Source of the DNA: an uncultured Porphyromonadaceae bacterium
GTDB lineage: Bacteria; Bacteroidota; Bacteroidia; Bacteroidales; Muribaculaceae
Length of the DNA stretch: 22,532 bases
Assembly (NCBI GenBank): GCA_905193485.1
Contig: CAJJOX010000007.1
Span: forward strand, 1-22,532
Direction of reading: 5' to 3'
A model generated the notes under the pieces. The model saw only the letters and a list, made by a program, of their open reading frames with translations, was not told where the DNA came from and did not search any database. Positions 13,842-21,641 of this stretch are shown here, piece after piece. A program made the position numbers and the translations under genes. Positions within the stretch are counted from its first letter, which is position 1, and each line of letters opens with the position of its first letter.

Positions 13842-13882
13842 CGGGCTAATTTAACAGAGAATAAGGAATAAGATTATCAGAT

Positions 13883-16423
13883 ATGATTGAACGATTGAAA
13901 AAGATTGTCAGCGATTGGCGTCTATGGCGCGTGGTGATCGCGATAGCGGCAATGGCGCTTGTATCCTTTGCCTATTTCTATCCCGATGACGTTGAGGGAA
14001 ATGTGCTTCAGCAACATGACATGCGTCAGGGTATGGCCAACGGTCAGGAGGCCAAGGCATTTAATGAATCAACCGGAGAGGAAACGCGATGGACCAACTC
14101 GCTGCTCGGGGGCATGCCGACGTTTCAGATAGCGCCGAGCTATCCGTCGAATTCGCTATTCGACTGGCTCAACGATGTGCTGACGCTCGGACTTCCGGAG
14201 CCGGCCAATCTGCTGTTTTTGATGATGCTCGGATTTTTCATTCTGTTGATGGCGATGAAGATGCGGTGGTATGTAGCGCTGATCGGCGCGGTGGCCTACG
14301 GATTGTCGAGCTATTTCGTGATCATCATCAATGCCGGCCATATCTGGAAATTCGTGACGCTGGCCTATATTCCGCCGACTATAGCGGGACTTGTGCTCGC
14401 ATATCGCGGACGATATCTTGCAGGTGCGGCAGTGGCATCCCTTTTCGGGATGCTTCAGATCGCGGGCAACCATGTGCAGATGACCTACTATTTCCTGTTT
14501 GTGGTGGCCGGATTCATGATCGTGTATCTGGTGAACGCCATACGCCGGCATGAGATGTGCCGGTGGTGGCTTGCAACCGGAGCCATTGCCGCAGCCGGCA
14601 TCCTTGCCTTTACAGCCAATCTGCCCAGCCTCTACAACACATATGAATATTCGAAAGAAACCGTGCGCGGCAGAGCGACTGATCTCGTCACGGAAGGATC
14701 GGGAGAGGGCGGCTCCGATCATGCCGCAATGTCGGCATTCAGCTACACGAAGTCCGAAACATTCACACTGTTGATCCCCAATATCAAAGGAGGTGCCACC
14801 AATCTCCCGAAGCAAGGTGAGAACCAAAGGCTTACGCTTGGAGATCTCGACTCGTATTCCGACATGGAATTTGACGACGATATGTCGGCGGCCATCCATC
14901 GGCAAGTGACGTGTCAGCTGCCGCAATATTTTGCGGGTGCGGAGGGCACGAACGGCCCGGTCTATGTCGGAGCGCTCATCTGTGCGCTCTTCCTCCTCGG
15001 GTGTATGATAGTGCGCGGACCGATGAAATGGGCCCTCCTGACACTGACCGTGCTGTCGGTTGTTGTGGCATGGGGATATAATTTTCAGTGGTTCAGCGAC
15101 TTCATGCTCGACCATATGCCGATGTTCAATAAGTTCCGCGCACCGGAGAGCGCGCTCGTGGTGGCCGAATTCACGATGCCGCTCCTTGCCGCGATGGCTC
15201 TTCAGCAGTTGTGCACGACTCCGTCGGGAGAGCTGTGGAGCCGTTATGGAACACGGTTTGTGTGGAGTTTCGGGGCAGTGATTTTCGTCTGTCTTGTGGC
15301 TATGTTGTGGCCGTCGGTATTCGGCGAGACGGGACTGTTGCCACATGAACAGGAGATGCTTGCGACCTACGGTTTTGACCGCTCGGCAATAAGCGAAACT
15401 TACAGTCAGGTGCAGTCGCTGCGCGAAGGACTTGTGCGCGGCGATGCTCAGCGGTCGCTGCTCATAGTGGTGTGCGGAGGCGTGTTGGTCATGCTTTACA
15501 TGCGACGCCGTCTGTCGGCGGCATGGACGGTCGTCGGCGTGGGTTTCATAGTTCTTGTGGATCTCTACACCATCAACAAGCGTTATCTCAGCTCAGACTG
15601 TTTCATGCCCGCTCCTCTGACCGACGAGGAGGTGTTTGAGGCTACGATCGCCGACAAAGCGATACTCGCCGATACGGCGATGAACTACCGAGTGCTCGAC
15701 TTCACGCAGATCAACGGCTCGGATCCGTCGTATTTCCATAAATCGGTCGGCGGATATCACGCGGCCAAACTGACCCGCTACGAAGACATGCTCAACTATT
15801 ATGTCTACAGCGGAGAGCATAATTATCTGCCGATGATCAATATGCTCAACACCAAATATCTGATCAATGATCCGAATGGCATGCCGATCGTCAACGACGG
15901 AGCGATGGGCAATGCGTGGCTCGTCGACCGCGTGAGATATGCCGACACGCCTAATGAGGAGATAGCGGCTATTGAAACGCTTGATCTCGGCAGCGAGGCC
16001 GTGGCCGACAAGAAATTCGAGAGTGTGCTTGGCGCGTCGTCGCCCAAAACAGCCGGCGACACGATATATGAAACCGGTTATGCTCCAAACCGTCTGCGCT
16101 ATCACGTGAGCACGGCGCACGGCGGTGTCGCCGTATTCTCCGAGGTGTATTTCCCATGGGGATGGCATGCCACGATAGACGGCAAGCCGGCCGAACTCGG
16201 ACGCGTGAACTATCTGTTGCGTGCGTTGAACGTGCCGGCAGGGAGCCACACGATAGAGATGTGGTTTGATCCGGAGTCGCTCCACACGACCACGACAGCC
16301 GCTTATGTCGCCATCATAGCCATCTATCTGCTGCTTATCGGAGCCGCCGTGTGCGGACTGAAAGGCAAAGAGCGAAAAGAAAATGATATTGTTGCACCGC
16401 ATAAAGAAGAAAAAAGCGAATAA
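13883..16423 (+). CDS. YfhO-family polytopic membrane protein (GT-C-like fold)
   Basis: This 846-residue protein has many transmembrane helices, starting at about 15-33, then 107-125, 128-150, 157-175 and 178-220, with further ones to about 560. A long soluble segment follows, and a last helix lies near 810-830. Recognisable family parts are QQHDMRQG (43-50), NAGHIWKF (150-157) and GNHVQMTYYF (195-204). The soluble C-terminal part ends in a small beta domain with YFPWGWHATIDGKPAEL and then NVPAGSHTIEMWFDP. YfhO proteins resemble lipid-linked sugar transferases, and in Bacillus YfhO is implicated in lipoteichoic-acid glycosylation. The Bacteroidetes role is not established. The next gene overlaps its last 41 bases. 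Confidence 0.88.
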   Translation: MIERLKKIVSDWRLWRVVIAIAAMALVSFAYFYPDDVEGNVLQQHDMRQGMANGQEAKAFNESTGEETRWTNSLLGGMPTFQIAPSYPSNSLFDWLNDVLTLGLPEPANLLFLMMLGFFILLMAMKMRWYVALIGAVAYGLSSYFVIIINAGHIWKFVTLAYIPPTIAGLVLAYRGRYLAGAAVASLFGMLQIAGNHVQMTYYFLFVVAGFMIVYLVNAIRRHEMCRWWLATGAIAAAGILAFTANLPSLYNTYEYSKETVRGRATDLVTEGSGEGGSDHAAMSAFSYTKSETFTLLIPNIKGGATNLPKQGENQRLTLGDLDSYSDMEFDDDMSAAIHRQVTCQLPQYFAGAEGTNGPVYVGALICALFLLGCMIVRGPMKWALLTLTVLSVVVAWGYNFQWFSDFMLDHMPMFNKFRAPESALVVAEFTMPLLAAMALQQLCTTPSGELWSRYGTRFVWSFGAVIFVCLVAMLWPSVFGETGLLPHEQEMLATYGFDRSAISETYSQVQSLREGLVRGDAQRSLLIVVCGGVLVMLYMRRRLSAAWTVVGVGFIVLVDLYTINKRYLSSDCFMPAPLTDEEVFEATIADKAILADTAMNYRVLDFTQINGSDPSYFHKSVGGYHAAKLTRYEDMLNYYVYSGEHNYLPMINMLNTKYLINDPNGMPIVNDGAMGNAWLVDRVRYADTPNEEIAAIETLDLGSEAVADKKFESVLGASSPKTAGDTIYETGYAPNRLRYHVSTAHGGVAVFSEVYFPWGWHATIDGKPAELGRVNYLLRALNVPAGSHTIEMWFDPESLHTTTTAAYVAIIAIYLLLIGAAVCGLKGKERKENDIVAPHKEEKSE

Positions 16424-16973
16424 GGAGCCCCGCTGGCGCTTCAGGCGTTTCTTAGGAGCTCCCCGCCGTCTGGCGCGTCGTCGCGGGTTCGGAGTGCATT
16501 CGCCATTCGCCTACGACTTTATCCGTCGTGTGATCAGTCAGCCATACGCTTATTACTGCTACCCGCGGCTGCGGTTGCTGGCACGGCAATCGGGGATGCG
16601 CCCCGACCTTCTGAGATTTCTGTTCAGGGTCGCGCTCTGTTTCCGCCCGCAGAGTGTGGCTGTGATTGGTGCCGACGACCGCATGCGTGACGCCATCCTC
16701 GGCGCTGTCGCCGAAGGCTCGCCCGATCTGCGCATCGACAGTGGCTCCGTGGCCGACCTTACGGTGGTGTGCGGCGAGGATTCTTCGGCACAGGCATTGA
16801 AATGTGCCCAAAACGGTGGTGTGGTGGTGTTTGCGGGCAGGCGGCGCACATATGGCGTAGCACGAAACCTATGGCTGTCGACCCGCCACGGGATGATGTT
16901 CAGGGGAAGTGACGTAGCCGTATATGTGGGAAGGGCATATCTGCCGCATCAGCTTTACAATGTGTGGTTTTGA
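16383..16973 (+). CDS. Short methyltransferase-like protein, probably degenerate
   Basis: This 196-residue protein begins with a very basic stretch (residues 5-34), then GFGVHSPFAYDFIRRVI (35-51). That motif heads a group of Bacteroidetes class I SAM-dependent methyltransferase-like proteins. The middle VAVIGADDRMRDAIL (92-106) occupies the place of the SAM-binding strand and loop but lacks the glycine-rich GxGxG pattern. The end, VARNLWLSTRHGMMFR then YLPHQLYNVWF, resembles the last strands of that fold. I therefore read it as a shortened, likely catalytically inactive relative. It starts 41 bases inside the yfhO-like gene in another frame and ends 19 bases before xerD, so it is probably cotranscribed with both. 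Function is unknown; family assignment is inference. Confidence 0.65.
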   Translation: MILLHRIKKKKANKEPRWRFRRFLGAPRRLARRRGFGVHSPFAYDFIRRVISQPYAYYCYPRLRLLARQSGMRPDLLRFLFRVALCFRPQSVAVIGADDRMRDAILGAVAEGSPDLRIDSGSVADLTVVCGEDSSAQALKCAQNGGVVVFAGRRRTYGVARNLWLSTRHGMMFRGSDVAVYVGRAYLPHQLYNVWF

Positions 16974-16992
16974 ACCGGGGGGGAGGACGTCA

Positions 16993-17925
16993 ATGACATT
17001 ACGCAAGATCACCGACATACCCGCGCTGCTGGATCAATTCGCCGCATATCTGCTGCTCGAACGCGGGCTCTCTGACAATACCCGCTCGGCGTATCTTGCC
17101 GATACGGGCCGTCTGATCACATATCTGAGCGATGCCGGCGTGACACTCCGCGACGTTACGCTTGAAACACTGCAAAATTTCGTCGCCACCCTTTATGATC
17201 TCGGTATCGCCACACGTTCGCAGGCCCGCATCATAGCGGGGGTGCGCTCTTTTTTCAAATTCATGCGTCTGGAAGGCTTTCTTGACAGCGATCCGTCGGC
17301 GCTGCTTGAGATACCACGGATAGGCCGACGGTTGCCCGAAGTGTTGACGGTCGAAGAAATAGATGATATGATCGCGGCGATAGACATGACGACTGCCGAA
17401 GGACAGCGCAACCGCGCCATCATCGAAACGCTCTATGGATGCGGTGTCAGGGTGTCGGAGCTTGTTAATCTCGAGATATCGAAAGTGTATTTCGACGAGC
17501 AGTTTGTGGTTGTTACCGGCAAAGGTAACAAGGAGCGGATAGTGCCGATAAGCGAGGTAGCGCTCAATGAGATAAGCGCATATATAAGGGAAAGTCGGTC
17601 GCGATTGCGCATAAAACCCGGCGAGGACCATATATTGTTTCTCAACCGGAGCGGCCACCGGCTGACGCGGGTGATGGTGTTCTACATAGTGAAGCGGCTC
17701 GCCGAACTGGCGGGAGTGCGCAAAGTCATATCGCCACACACGCTGCGGCATTCATTTGCGACTCATCTTCTTGAAGGCGGAGCCAATCTGCGCGCCATAC
17801 AGCAGATGCTCGGCCATGAGAGCATTGCGACGACAGAAATCTATATCCATATCGACCGGTCGAAGCTGAGAGAAGAGATAATGCGTTGCCATCCGCGCAA
17901 CAAATGGCCTGTCGCAGAAGGGTAG
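16993..17925 (+). CDS. xerD: Tyrosine site-specific recombinase XerD
   Basis: This 310-residue protein is the usual size for XerD, which with XerC resolves chromosome dimers at dif during cell division. The N-terminal SAM-like DNA-binding domain spans about 10-95 (LLERGLSDNTRSAYLAD). The catalytic residues are all present: Arg153 (GCGVRVSEL), Lys177 (TGKGNKERIVP), His249 and Arg252 (SPHTLRHSFATHLLEGG), His275 (LGHESIATTE) and nucleophile Tyr284. The chosen ATG has GGGAGGA 5 bases upstream, a strong Shine-Dalgarno sequence that is unusual in this window. A start at 16924 would overlap the preceding gene and is less likely. The conserved core and the lack of phage genes argue for the housekeeping enzyme, not an integrase. 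Confidence 0.94.
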   Translation: MTLRKITDIPALLDQFAAYLLLERGLSDNTRSAYLADTGRLITYLSDAGVTLRDVTLETLQNFVATLYDLGIATRSQARIIAGVRSFFKFMRLEGFLDSDPSALLEIPRIGRRLPEVLTVEEIDDMIAAIDMTTAEGQRNRAIIETLYGCGVRVSELVNLEISKVYFDEQFVVVTGKGNKERIVPISEVALNEISAYIRESRSRLRIKPGEDHILFLNRSGHRLTRVMVFYIVKRLAELAGVRKVISPHTLRHSFATHLLEGGANLRAIQQMLGHESIATTEIYIHIDRSKLREEIMRCHPRNKWPVAEG

Positions 17926-17949
17926 GACGGAAGATTAAAGGAAAAAAGG

Positions 17950-17957
17950 TAACTTTG
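17950..17957 (+). promoter_or_regulatory. -7 box upstream of the LTA-synthase-like gene
   Basis: TAACTTTG is a full match to TAnnTTTG and lies 20 bases before the next ATG. No -33 TTTG is seen at the right distance; that position falls at the end of xerD. Confidence 0.5.
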
Positions 17958-17977
17958 TGGTGCGTTTCTTGCTATAA

Positions 17978-19783
17978 ATGAATATGTTTCAATCAGTTAA
18001 TATAAATCAAACGTTGCGTCGGCCGACACAGGCCATAGCCGCCGGGCTTCGTCGGGCGGTGACTTTTCGTCCCTTATGGGTCTATGCGGCCGCTTTTATT
18101 GCGATAGTCAGCCAGTTGCTCATATTCAGGCATCTGATTTTTGAGATCAATCCGTGGCTTACCATAAAGCAGCTGACGGTTTGCGGCGATGTGGCGCTGT
18201 TGCTTATCCCCTTTGTGCTTCTGCGTCCGCGGTGGCGTTGGAGCGTGTGGATAGCGATTGCCGGGATGACAGTGTTCTGCTATGTGAATCTGTGGTATTG
18301 CCGCGCGTTTTACGATCTGATGCCCTTCGATTCGCTCGGAATGGGCGGCAATATGGAGGACCGTGTGATCGACGCCTTTTTTGACCAGCTCCGGTGGGCT
18401 GACTGGCTATTGCTGTTGCCTCCGGCGCTGTTTGGAGTCGTGACGTGGCTTGCGCGCAAGGATTGGTGCCGGATCAAATTTCCGACGTGGTCAAAGATAG
18501 TGGTTGTCGTGCTGTCGGTCGGATTGTATGCGGGTGCCTATATGGTGCGGGCCTATCGGCTGCACGCCGTGAATCCGAAGCTCGGCAGCTATGCGGAGAT
18601 GCTTGTCGACTATCCGAAATGGTCGAAAGTCAATGCTTATAAGTTTACGCAGCATCTGACACGCATGGGCTATGTGTGGTATATGGGCTGGCAGTTGTAT
18701 AACGGGCTGATAGACAAGAGCCTTTCAGGGAAAGAACGCAACCGGATCGATACCTACTGGGACGGACAGCGGCGTTTGCCCCGCGCAGCCGGCGATTTTG
18801 CCGTGAACAGGGGCAAAAATCTCATATTCATCATTGTGGAATCCCTGGCATCCGATGCTGTCGGGATGAGTGTCAACGGTGTCGAGGTGGCTCCTACGCT
18901 CAATGCGCTTGCGTCGGACAGCTTGTCGGTCGTGTTCAGACGCATGCAGCCTCAGGTTAATCACGGAAGGTCGAGCGACGGCCAGTTTATCTACAATACA
19001 GGTCTGCTGCCGTTGCGCAACAATGTCGTGGCCAAGCGCTATCCCTCGGCCCGTTATCCGTCGATCGCCAAGGCTCTGGGCTATGGGCAGGCGATAGAAG
19101 TGGTCGGGGAGAAGCCTACATTCTACAATCACAGCATCACCAACATATCGTATGGCTATACGGGATTCTATCCCTGTCAGGGGGGCGATTGGCTGCATGA
19201 TGACGAGATATTTGGCAACGCACTGCGTGAGATACGGCGCCTGAAACAACCGTTTTTCGCCACGGTCATCTCGCTTGACATGCATGATCCGTATAGCGGT
19301 GAGCCGAGTAACCCGACGGAGATATCGAATGCAAAGGGTTATGACCGGCGTGACCTGAACTATCTGGAACGTGTGCATAGGTTCGATAGGTTTCTCGGTG
19401 AGTTTCTTGACAGCCTGCGCCGCGACGGGATATATGACAAATCGGTCGTGGTGATAGCTTCCGACCATGAGCCGAGGCGGACGGCACTTGGCGATAACCT
19501 GCTGTCGTCGTATATTTTCCTGATGATACTTAACTCGGGCTGCGGGATGAAGAGCGACCGGGTTGTGGGGCAGATTGACGTGATGCCCACTGTTCTCGAC
19601 GTGATGGGTGTGGCCGGCTATGAATATCCCGGACTCGGCCATAGTCTTGTGGCCGAACCGTCGCATCACGGCGCTGTGGACGCGTTCGGCCGACGAATCG
19701 ATGCCGGGGCTGATTCCGTTCGGCTCGATGAGGCGTGGCTGGTGAGCGCGCTGATGATTGAAGGCGGTTATTTTAAGAAATAA
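17978..19783 (+). CDS. LTA-synthase-family membrane phosphotransferase (alkaline phosphatase superfamily)
   Basis: This 601-residue protein has an N-terminal membrane region (helices at about 33-53, 67-83, 88-107, 141-159 and 172-191) and a periplasmic catalytic domain. The domain carries the metal and nucleophile residues of LtaS-like enzymes: Glu288 (FIIVESLASD), Ser332 in HGRSSDGQ at the place of the LtaS threonine nucleophile, His436 (DMHDPY) and Asp496-His497 (ASDHEPR). Family members move phosphoglycerol or phosphoethanolamine onto envelope glycans or lipids. Because Gram-negative Bacteroidales lack lipoteichoic acid, the acceptor is unknown. The neighbouring gluQRS starts 8 bases after its stop, so the two are probably cotranscribed. 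Confidence 0.88.
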   Translation: MNMFQSVNINQTLRRPTQAIAAGLRRAVTFRPLWVYAAAFIAIVSQLLIFRHLIFEINPWLTIKQLTVCGDVALLLIPFVLLRPRWRWSVWIAIAGMTVFCYVNLWYCRAFYDLMPFDSLGMGGNMEDRVIDAFFDQLRWADWLLLLPPALFGVVTWLARKDWCRIKFPTWSKIVVVVLSVGLYAGAYMVRAYRLHAVNPKLGSYAEMLVDYPKWSKVNAYKFTQHLTRMGYVWYMGWQLYNGLIDKSLSGKERNRIDTYWDGQRRLPRAAGDFAVNRGKNLIFIIVESLASDAVGMSVNGVEVAPTLNALASDSLSVVFRRMQPQVNHGRSSDGQFIYNTGLLPLRNNVVAKRYPSARYPSIAKALGYGQAIEVVGEKPTFYNHSITNISYGYTGFYPCQGGDWLHDDEIFGNALREIRRLKQPFFATVISLDMHDPYSGEPSNPTEISNAKGYDRRDLNYLERVHRFDRFLGEFLDSLRRDGIYDKSVVVIASDHEPRRTALGDNLLSSYIFLMILNSGCGMKSDRVVGQIDVMPTVLDVMGVAGYEYPGLGHSLVAEPSHHGAVDAFGRRIDAGADSVRLDEAWLVSALMIEGGYFKK

Positions 19784-19791
19784 GAGAAACG

Positions 19792-20748
19792 ATGAAAGAG
19801 GAGCGAATGACCGTGGGACGTTTTGCCCCGTCGCCCACCGGAAGAATGCATCTGGGCAATGTGGCGGCCGCTCTGGCGTCGTGGCTGTCGGCGCGCAGTC
19901 GCGGCGGACGCTGGATACTCCGCATAGAGGATCTTGATCCGCAAAGGTCTCGTCTTGAATATGCACGCACGCTTGAGGATGACCTCCATTGGCTCGGTCT
20001 TGACTGGGATGAGGGGGGTGTTGACGGGACAGGCGCGCGCGGGCCATACAGGCAGAGCATGCGCGGCGAAATTTATGAAGAGCATCTGGCTCGGTTGACC
20101 GATATGCATCTGACATATGCGTGCTATTGCACGCGGGCCGATATTATGGCCACACAGGCACCGCATGAGAGTGACGGACGCGTTGTGTATGCCGGAACCT
20201 GCCGGCCGTCGGCGCATCCGCCGTTTGAGAGTGCGGCCGAGGGTGGGCACGGCGGAGCCACGCGGCTTTATGTGCCCGACAGGGAGATAGTGTTCGACGA
20301 CCGTGTGTATGGCCGCCGGAGTGTGAATCTCGCGCATCACTGTGGCGATTTCGTGCTGCGCCGGGCCGACGGTGCGTGGGCCTATCAATTGGCGGTCGTT
20401 GTTGACGACGCGCTTATGGGGGTCACCGAGGTGGTGCGCGGATGTGACCTGTTGCTGTCGTCGGCGCAGCAGATATATCTTTGCGGGCTGTTGGGATATG
20501 ATGTTCCGGAATATTCCCACATACCGCTGATAGTGAATGATGAAGGGCGCAGATTGTCTAAACGCGACGGGTCGCTCTCGATGATGTCGCTTCGCGGACG
20601 TTACAGCCCCGAATGGATAATAGGGCGTGCCGCGACCTGGCTCGGACTGATGCCGAAAGCCGAGCCCATATCGGCGATTGAACTTGTGAAAGTGTATGAT
20701 AGTGTGCGGATTCCGGCCGTTCCGTCAGTGTCTGTGACGGCATTGTGA
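19792..20748 (+). CDS. gluQ: Glutamyl-Q tRNA(Asp) synthetase
   Basis: This 318-residue protein is a truncated paralogue of glutamyl-tRNA synthetase. It activates glutamate and attaches it to queuosine-34 of tRNA-Asp. It has FAPSPTGRMHLGN (11-23) containing the HIGH-type motif HLGN, and RLSKRDG (254-260) as the KMSKS equivalent. The zinc site has Cys111, Cys113, Tyr133 and Cys137, typical of GluQ. It lacks the anticodon-binding domain, which explains the short length. Methionine 6 (19807) is an alternative start. It is tightly linked to the LTA-synthase-like gene, with no evident functional tie. Confidence 0.93.
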   Translation: MKEERMTVGRFAPSPTGRMHLGNVAAALASWLSARSRGGRWILRIEDLDPQRSRLEYARTLEDDLHWLGLDWDEGGVDGTGARGPYRQSMRGEIYEEHLARLTDMHLTYACYCTRADIMATQAPHESDGRVVYAGTCRPSAHPPFESAAEGGHGGATRLYVPDREIVFDDRVYGRRSVNLAHHCGDFVLRRADGAWAYQLAVVVDDALMGVTEVVRGCDLLLSSAQQIYLCGLLGYDVPEYSHIPLIVNDEGRRLSKRDGSLSMMSLRGRYSPEWIIGRAATWLGLMPKAEPISAIELVKVYDSVRIPAVPSVSVTAL

Positions 20749-20887
20749 AAAGAAATGTCCGGGCAGACGGATATGTTAAAATAATTTAATCTGTCGCACC
20801 GGTTGTCATTTTGGCCATGATGTTCGCTGCCGCCGCCTTGACCTGTCGCAAGCAGCAGTGATAAAATGCGTGTGGTTTTGCGGACAG

Positions 20888-20919
20888 ATTGATAATTGGA
20901 GAATTAATCATTAATTTTG
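20888..20919 (+). promoter_or_regulatory. Promoter of the flavoprotein/ZIP pair
   Basis: ATTG (20888-20891), 20 bases, then TAATTTTG (20912-20919). The -7 box is a full match and the -33 box matches 3 of 4. The flavoprotein ATG lies 51 bases after the -7 box. The rest of the 20749-20887 gap holds no convincing gene. Confidence 0.65.
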
Positions 20920-20969
20920 CAATGTCGGAGATCCGGAATATGGATTCTGACGCAGAAAAAACAATAGTT

Positions 20970-21599
20970 ATGAAAGTATTGGTAATCAATGGCAGCCCGA
21001 ATATTCACGGGTGCACCGATAGGGCATTGCAGGAGGTGGAGAAAACATTGGTCGAGAATGGCGTCGAGTGCATACGCGTGAATGTCGGGAATAAGGATGT
21101 GCGCGGATGTATCAGTTGCAGAAGCTGCCGCAAGACAGGAAAATGCGTTTTCGATGACCTGGTGAACGAAACGGCTCCGTTGCTTGCCGAATGCGACGGC
21201 GTTGTCGTAGGGTCGCCGACATATTATGCCGGTTGCAACGGACAGTTGCTGGCGTTTCTCGACAGGCTGTTTTATTCCACCTCCACGGCATTCGACAAAA
21301 CGATGAAGGTGGGCGCCGCGGTCATCTCATCGCGTCGCGCCGGTTCGACGTCAGCCTTTGACGAAATCAACAAATATTTCACTATCTCATCGATGCCGAT
21401 AGTTTCGAGCACCTACTGGAATGAAGTCCACGGACATGCTTCGGAAGATGTGGAAAAGGACAAAGAGGGGCTTCAGACTATGCGCAACCTCGGGCGCAAC
21501 ATGGCTTTTCTGATCAAGGCCATCGCCGCGGCAAGGGCGGCCGGCGGAGTGCCTGTACAGGAAAGGGGAGTGTTTACCAATTTTATCGGTGAGAAATAA
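20970..21599 (+). CDS. Flavodoxin-fold reductase with a compact cysteine motif (iron-sulfur flavoprotein-like)
   Basis: This 209-residue protein starts with the FMN-binding MKVLVINGSPNIHGCTD loop (1-17), typical of NADPH-dependent FMN reductase/flavodoxin-like proteins. Its second distinctive part is VVVGSPTYYAGCNGQL (78-93). Cys47, Cys50, Cys53 and Cys59 form a CX2CX2CX5C pattern, the compact motif that binds a 4Fe-4S cluster in archaeal and clostridial iron-sulfur flavoproteins. A redox role with FMN, and perhaps a cluster, is therefore likely; the electron partner is unknown. The ATG at 20970 places the nucleotide-binding loop at the very N-terminus. A longer start at 20889 would run through the promoter. 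The ZIP transporter follows after 42 bases. Confidence 0.85.
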   Translation: MKVLVINGSPNIHGCTDRALQEVEKTLVENGVECIRVNVGNKDVRGCISCRSCRKTGKCVFDDLVNETAPLLAECDGVVVGSPTYYAGCNGQLLAFLDRLFYSTSTAFDKTMKVGAAVISSRRAGSTSAFDEINKYFTISSMPIVSSTYWNEVHGHASEDVEKDKEGLQTMRNLGRNMAFLIKAIAAARAAGGVPVQERGVFTNFIGEK

Positions 21600-21641
21600 T
21601 CTCGTCGTGTCAGATTTCAAAAGCCATCGCTAAAAATTATC

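Noticed and set aside
14156..15346. A 396-residue minus-strand frame inside the yfhO-like gene
   Set aside because: It is His/Arg-rich with no domain, antisense to a clear polytopic membrane protein.
16993..17925. xerD as the integrase of a mobile element
   Set aside because: The sequence is that of the conserved Bacteroidetes XerD. No tRNA abuts it, there are no att-like direct repeats, and no phage or conjugation genes are nearby.
18725..20116. A 463-residue minus-strand frame across the LTA-synthase-like and gluQ genes
   Set aside because: It spans two well-supported plus-strand genes and their junction and has no recognisable motif. It is an antisense shadow.
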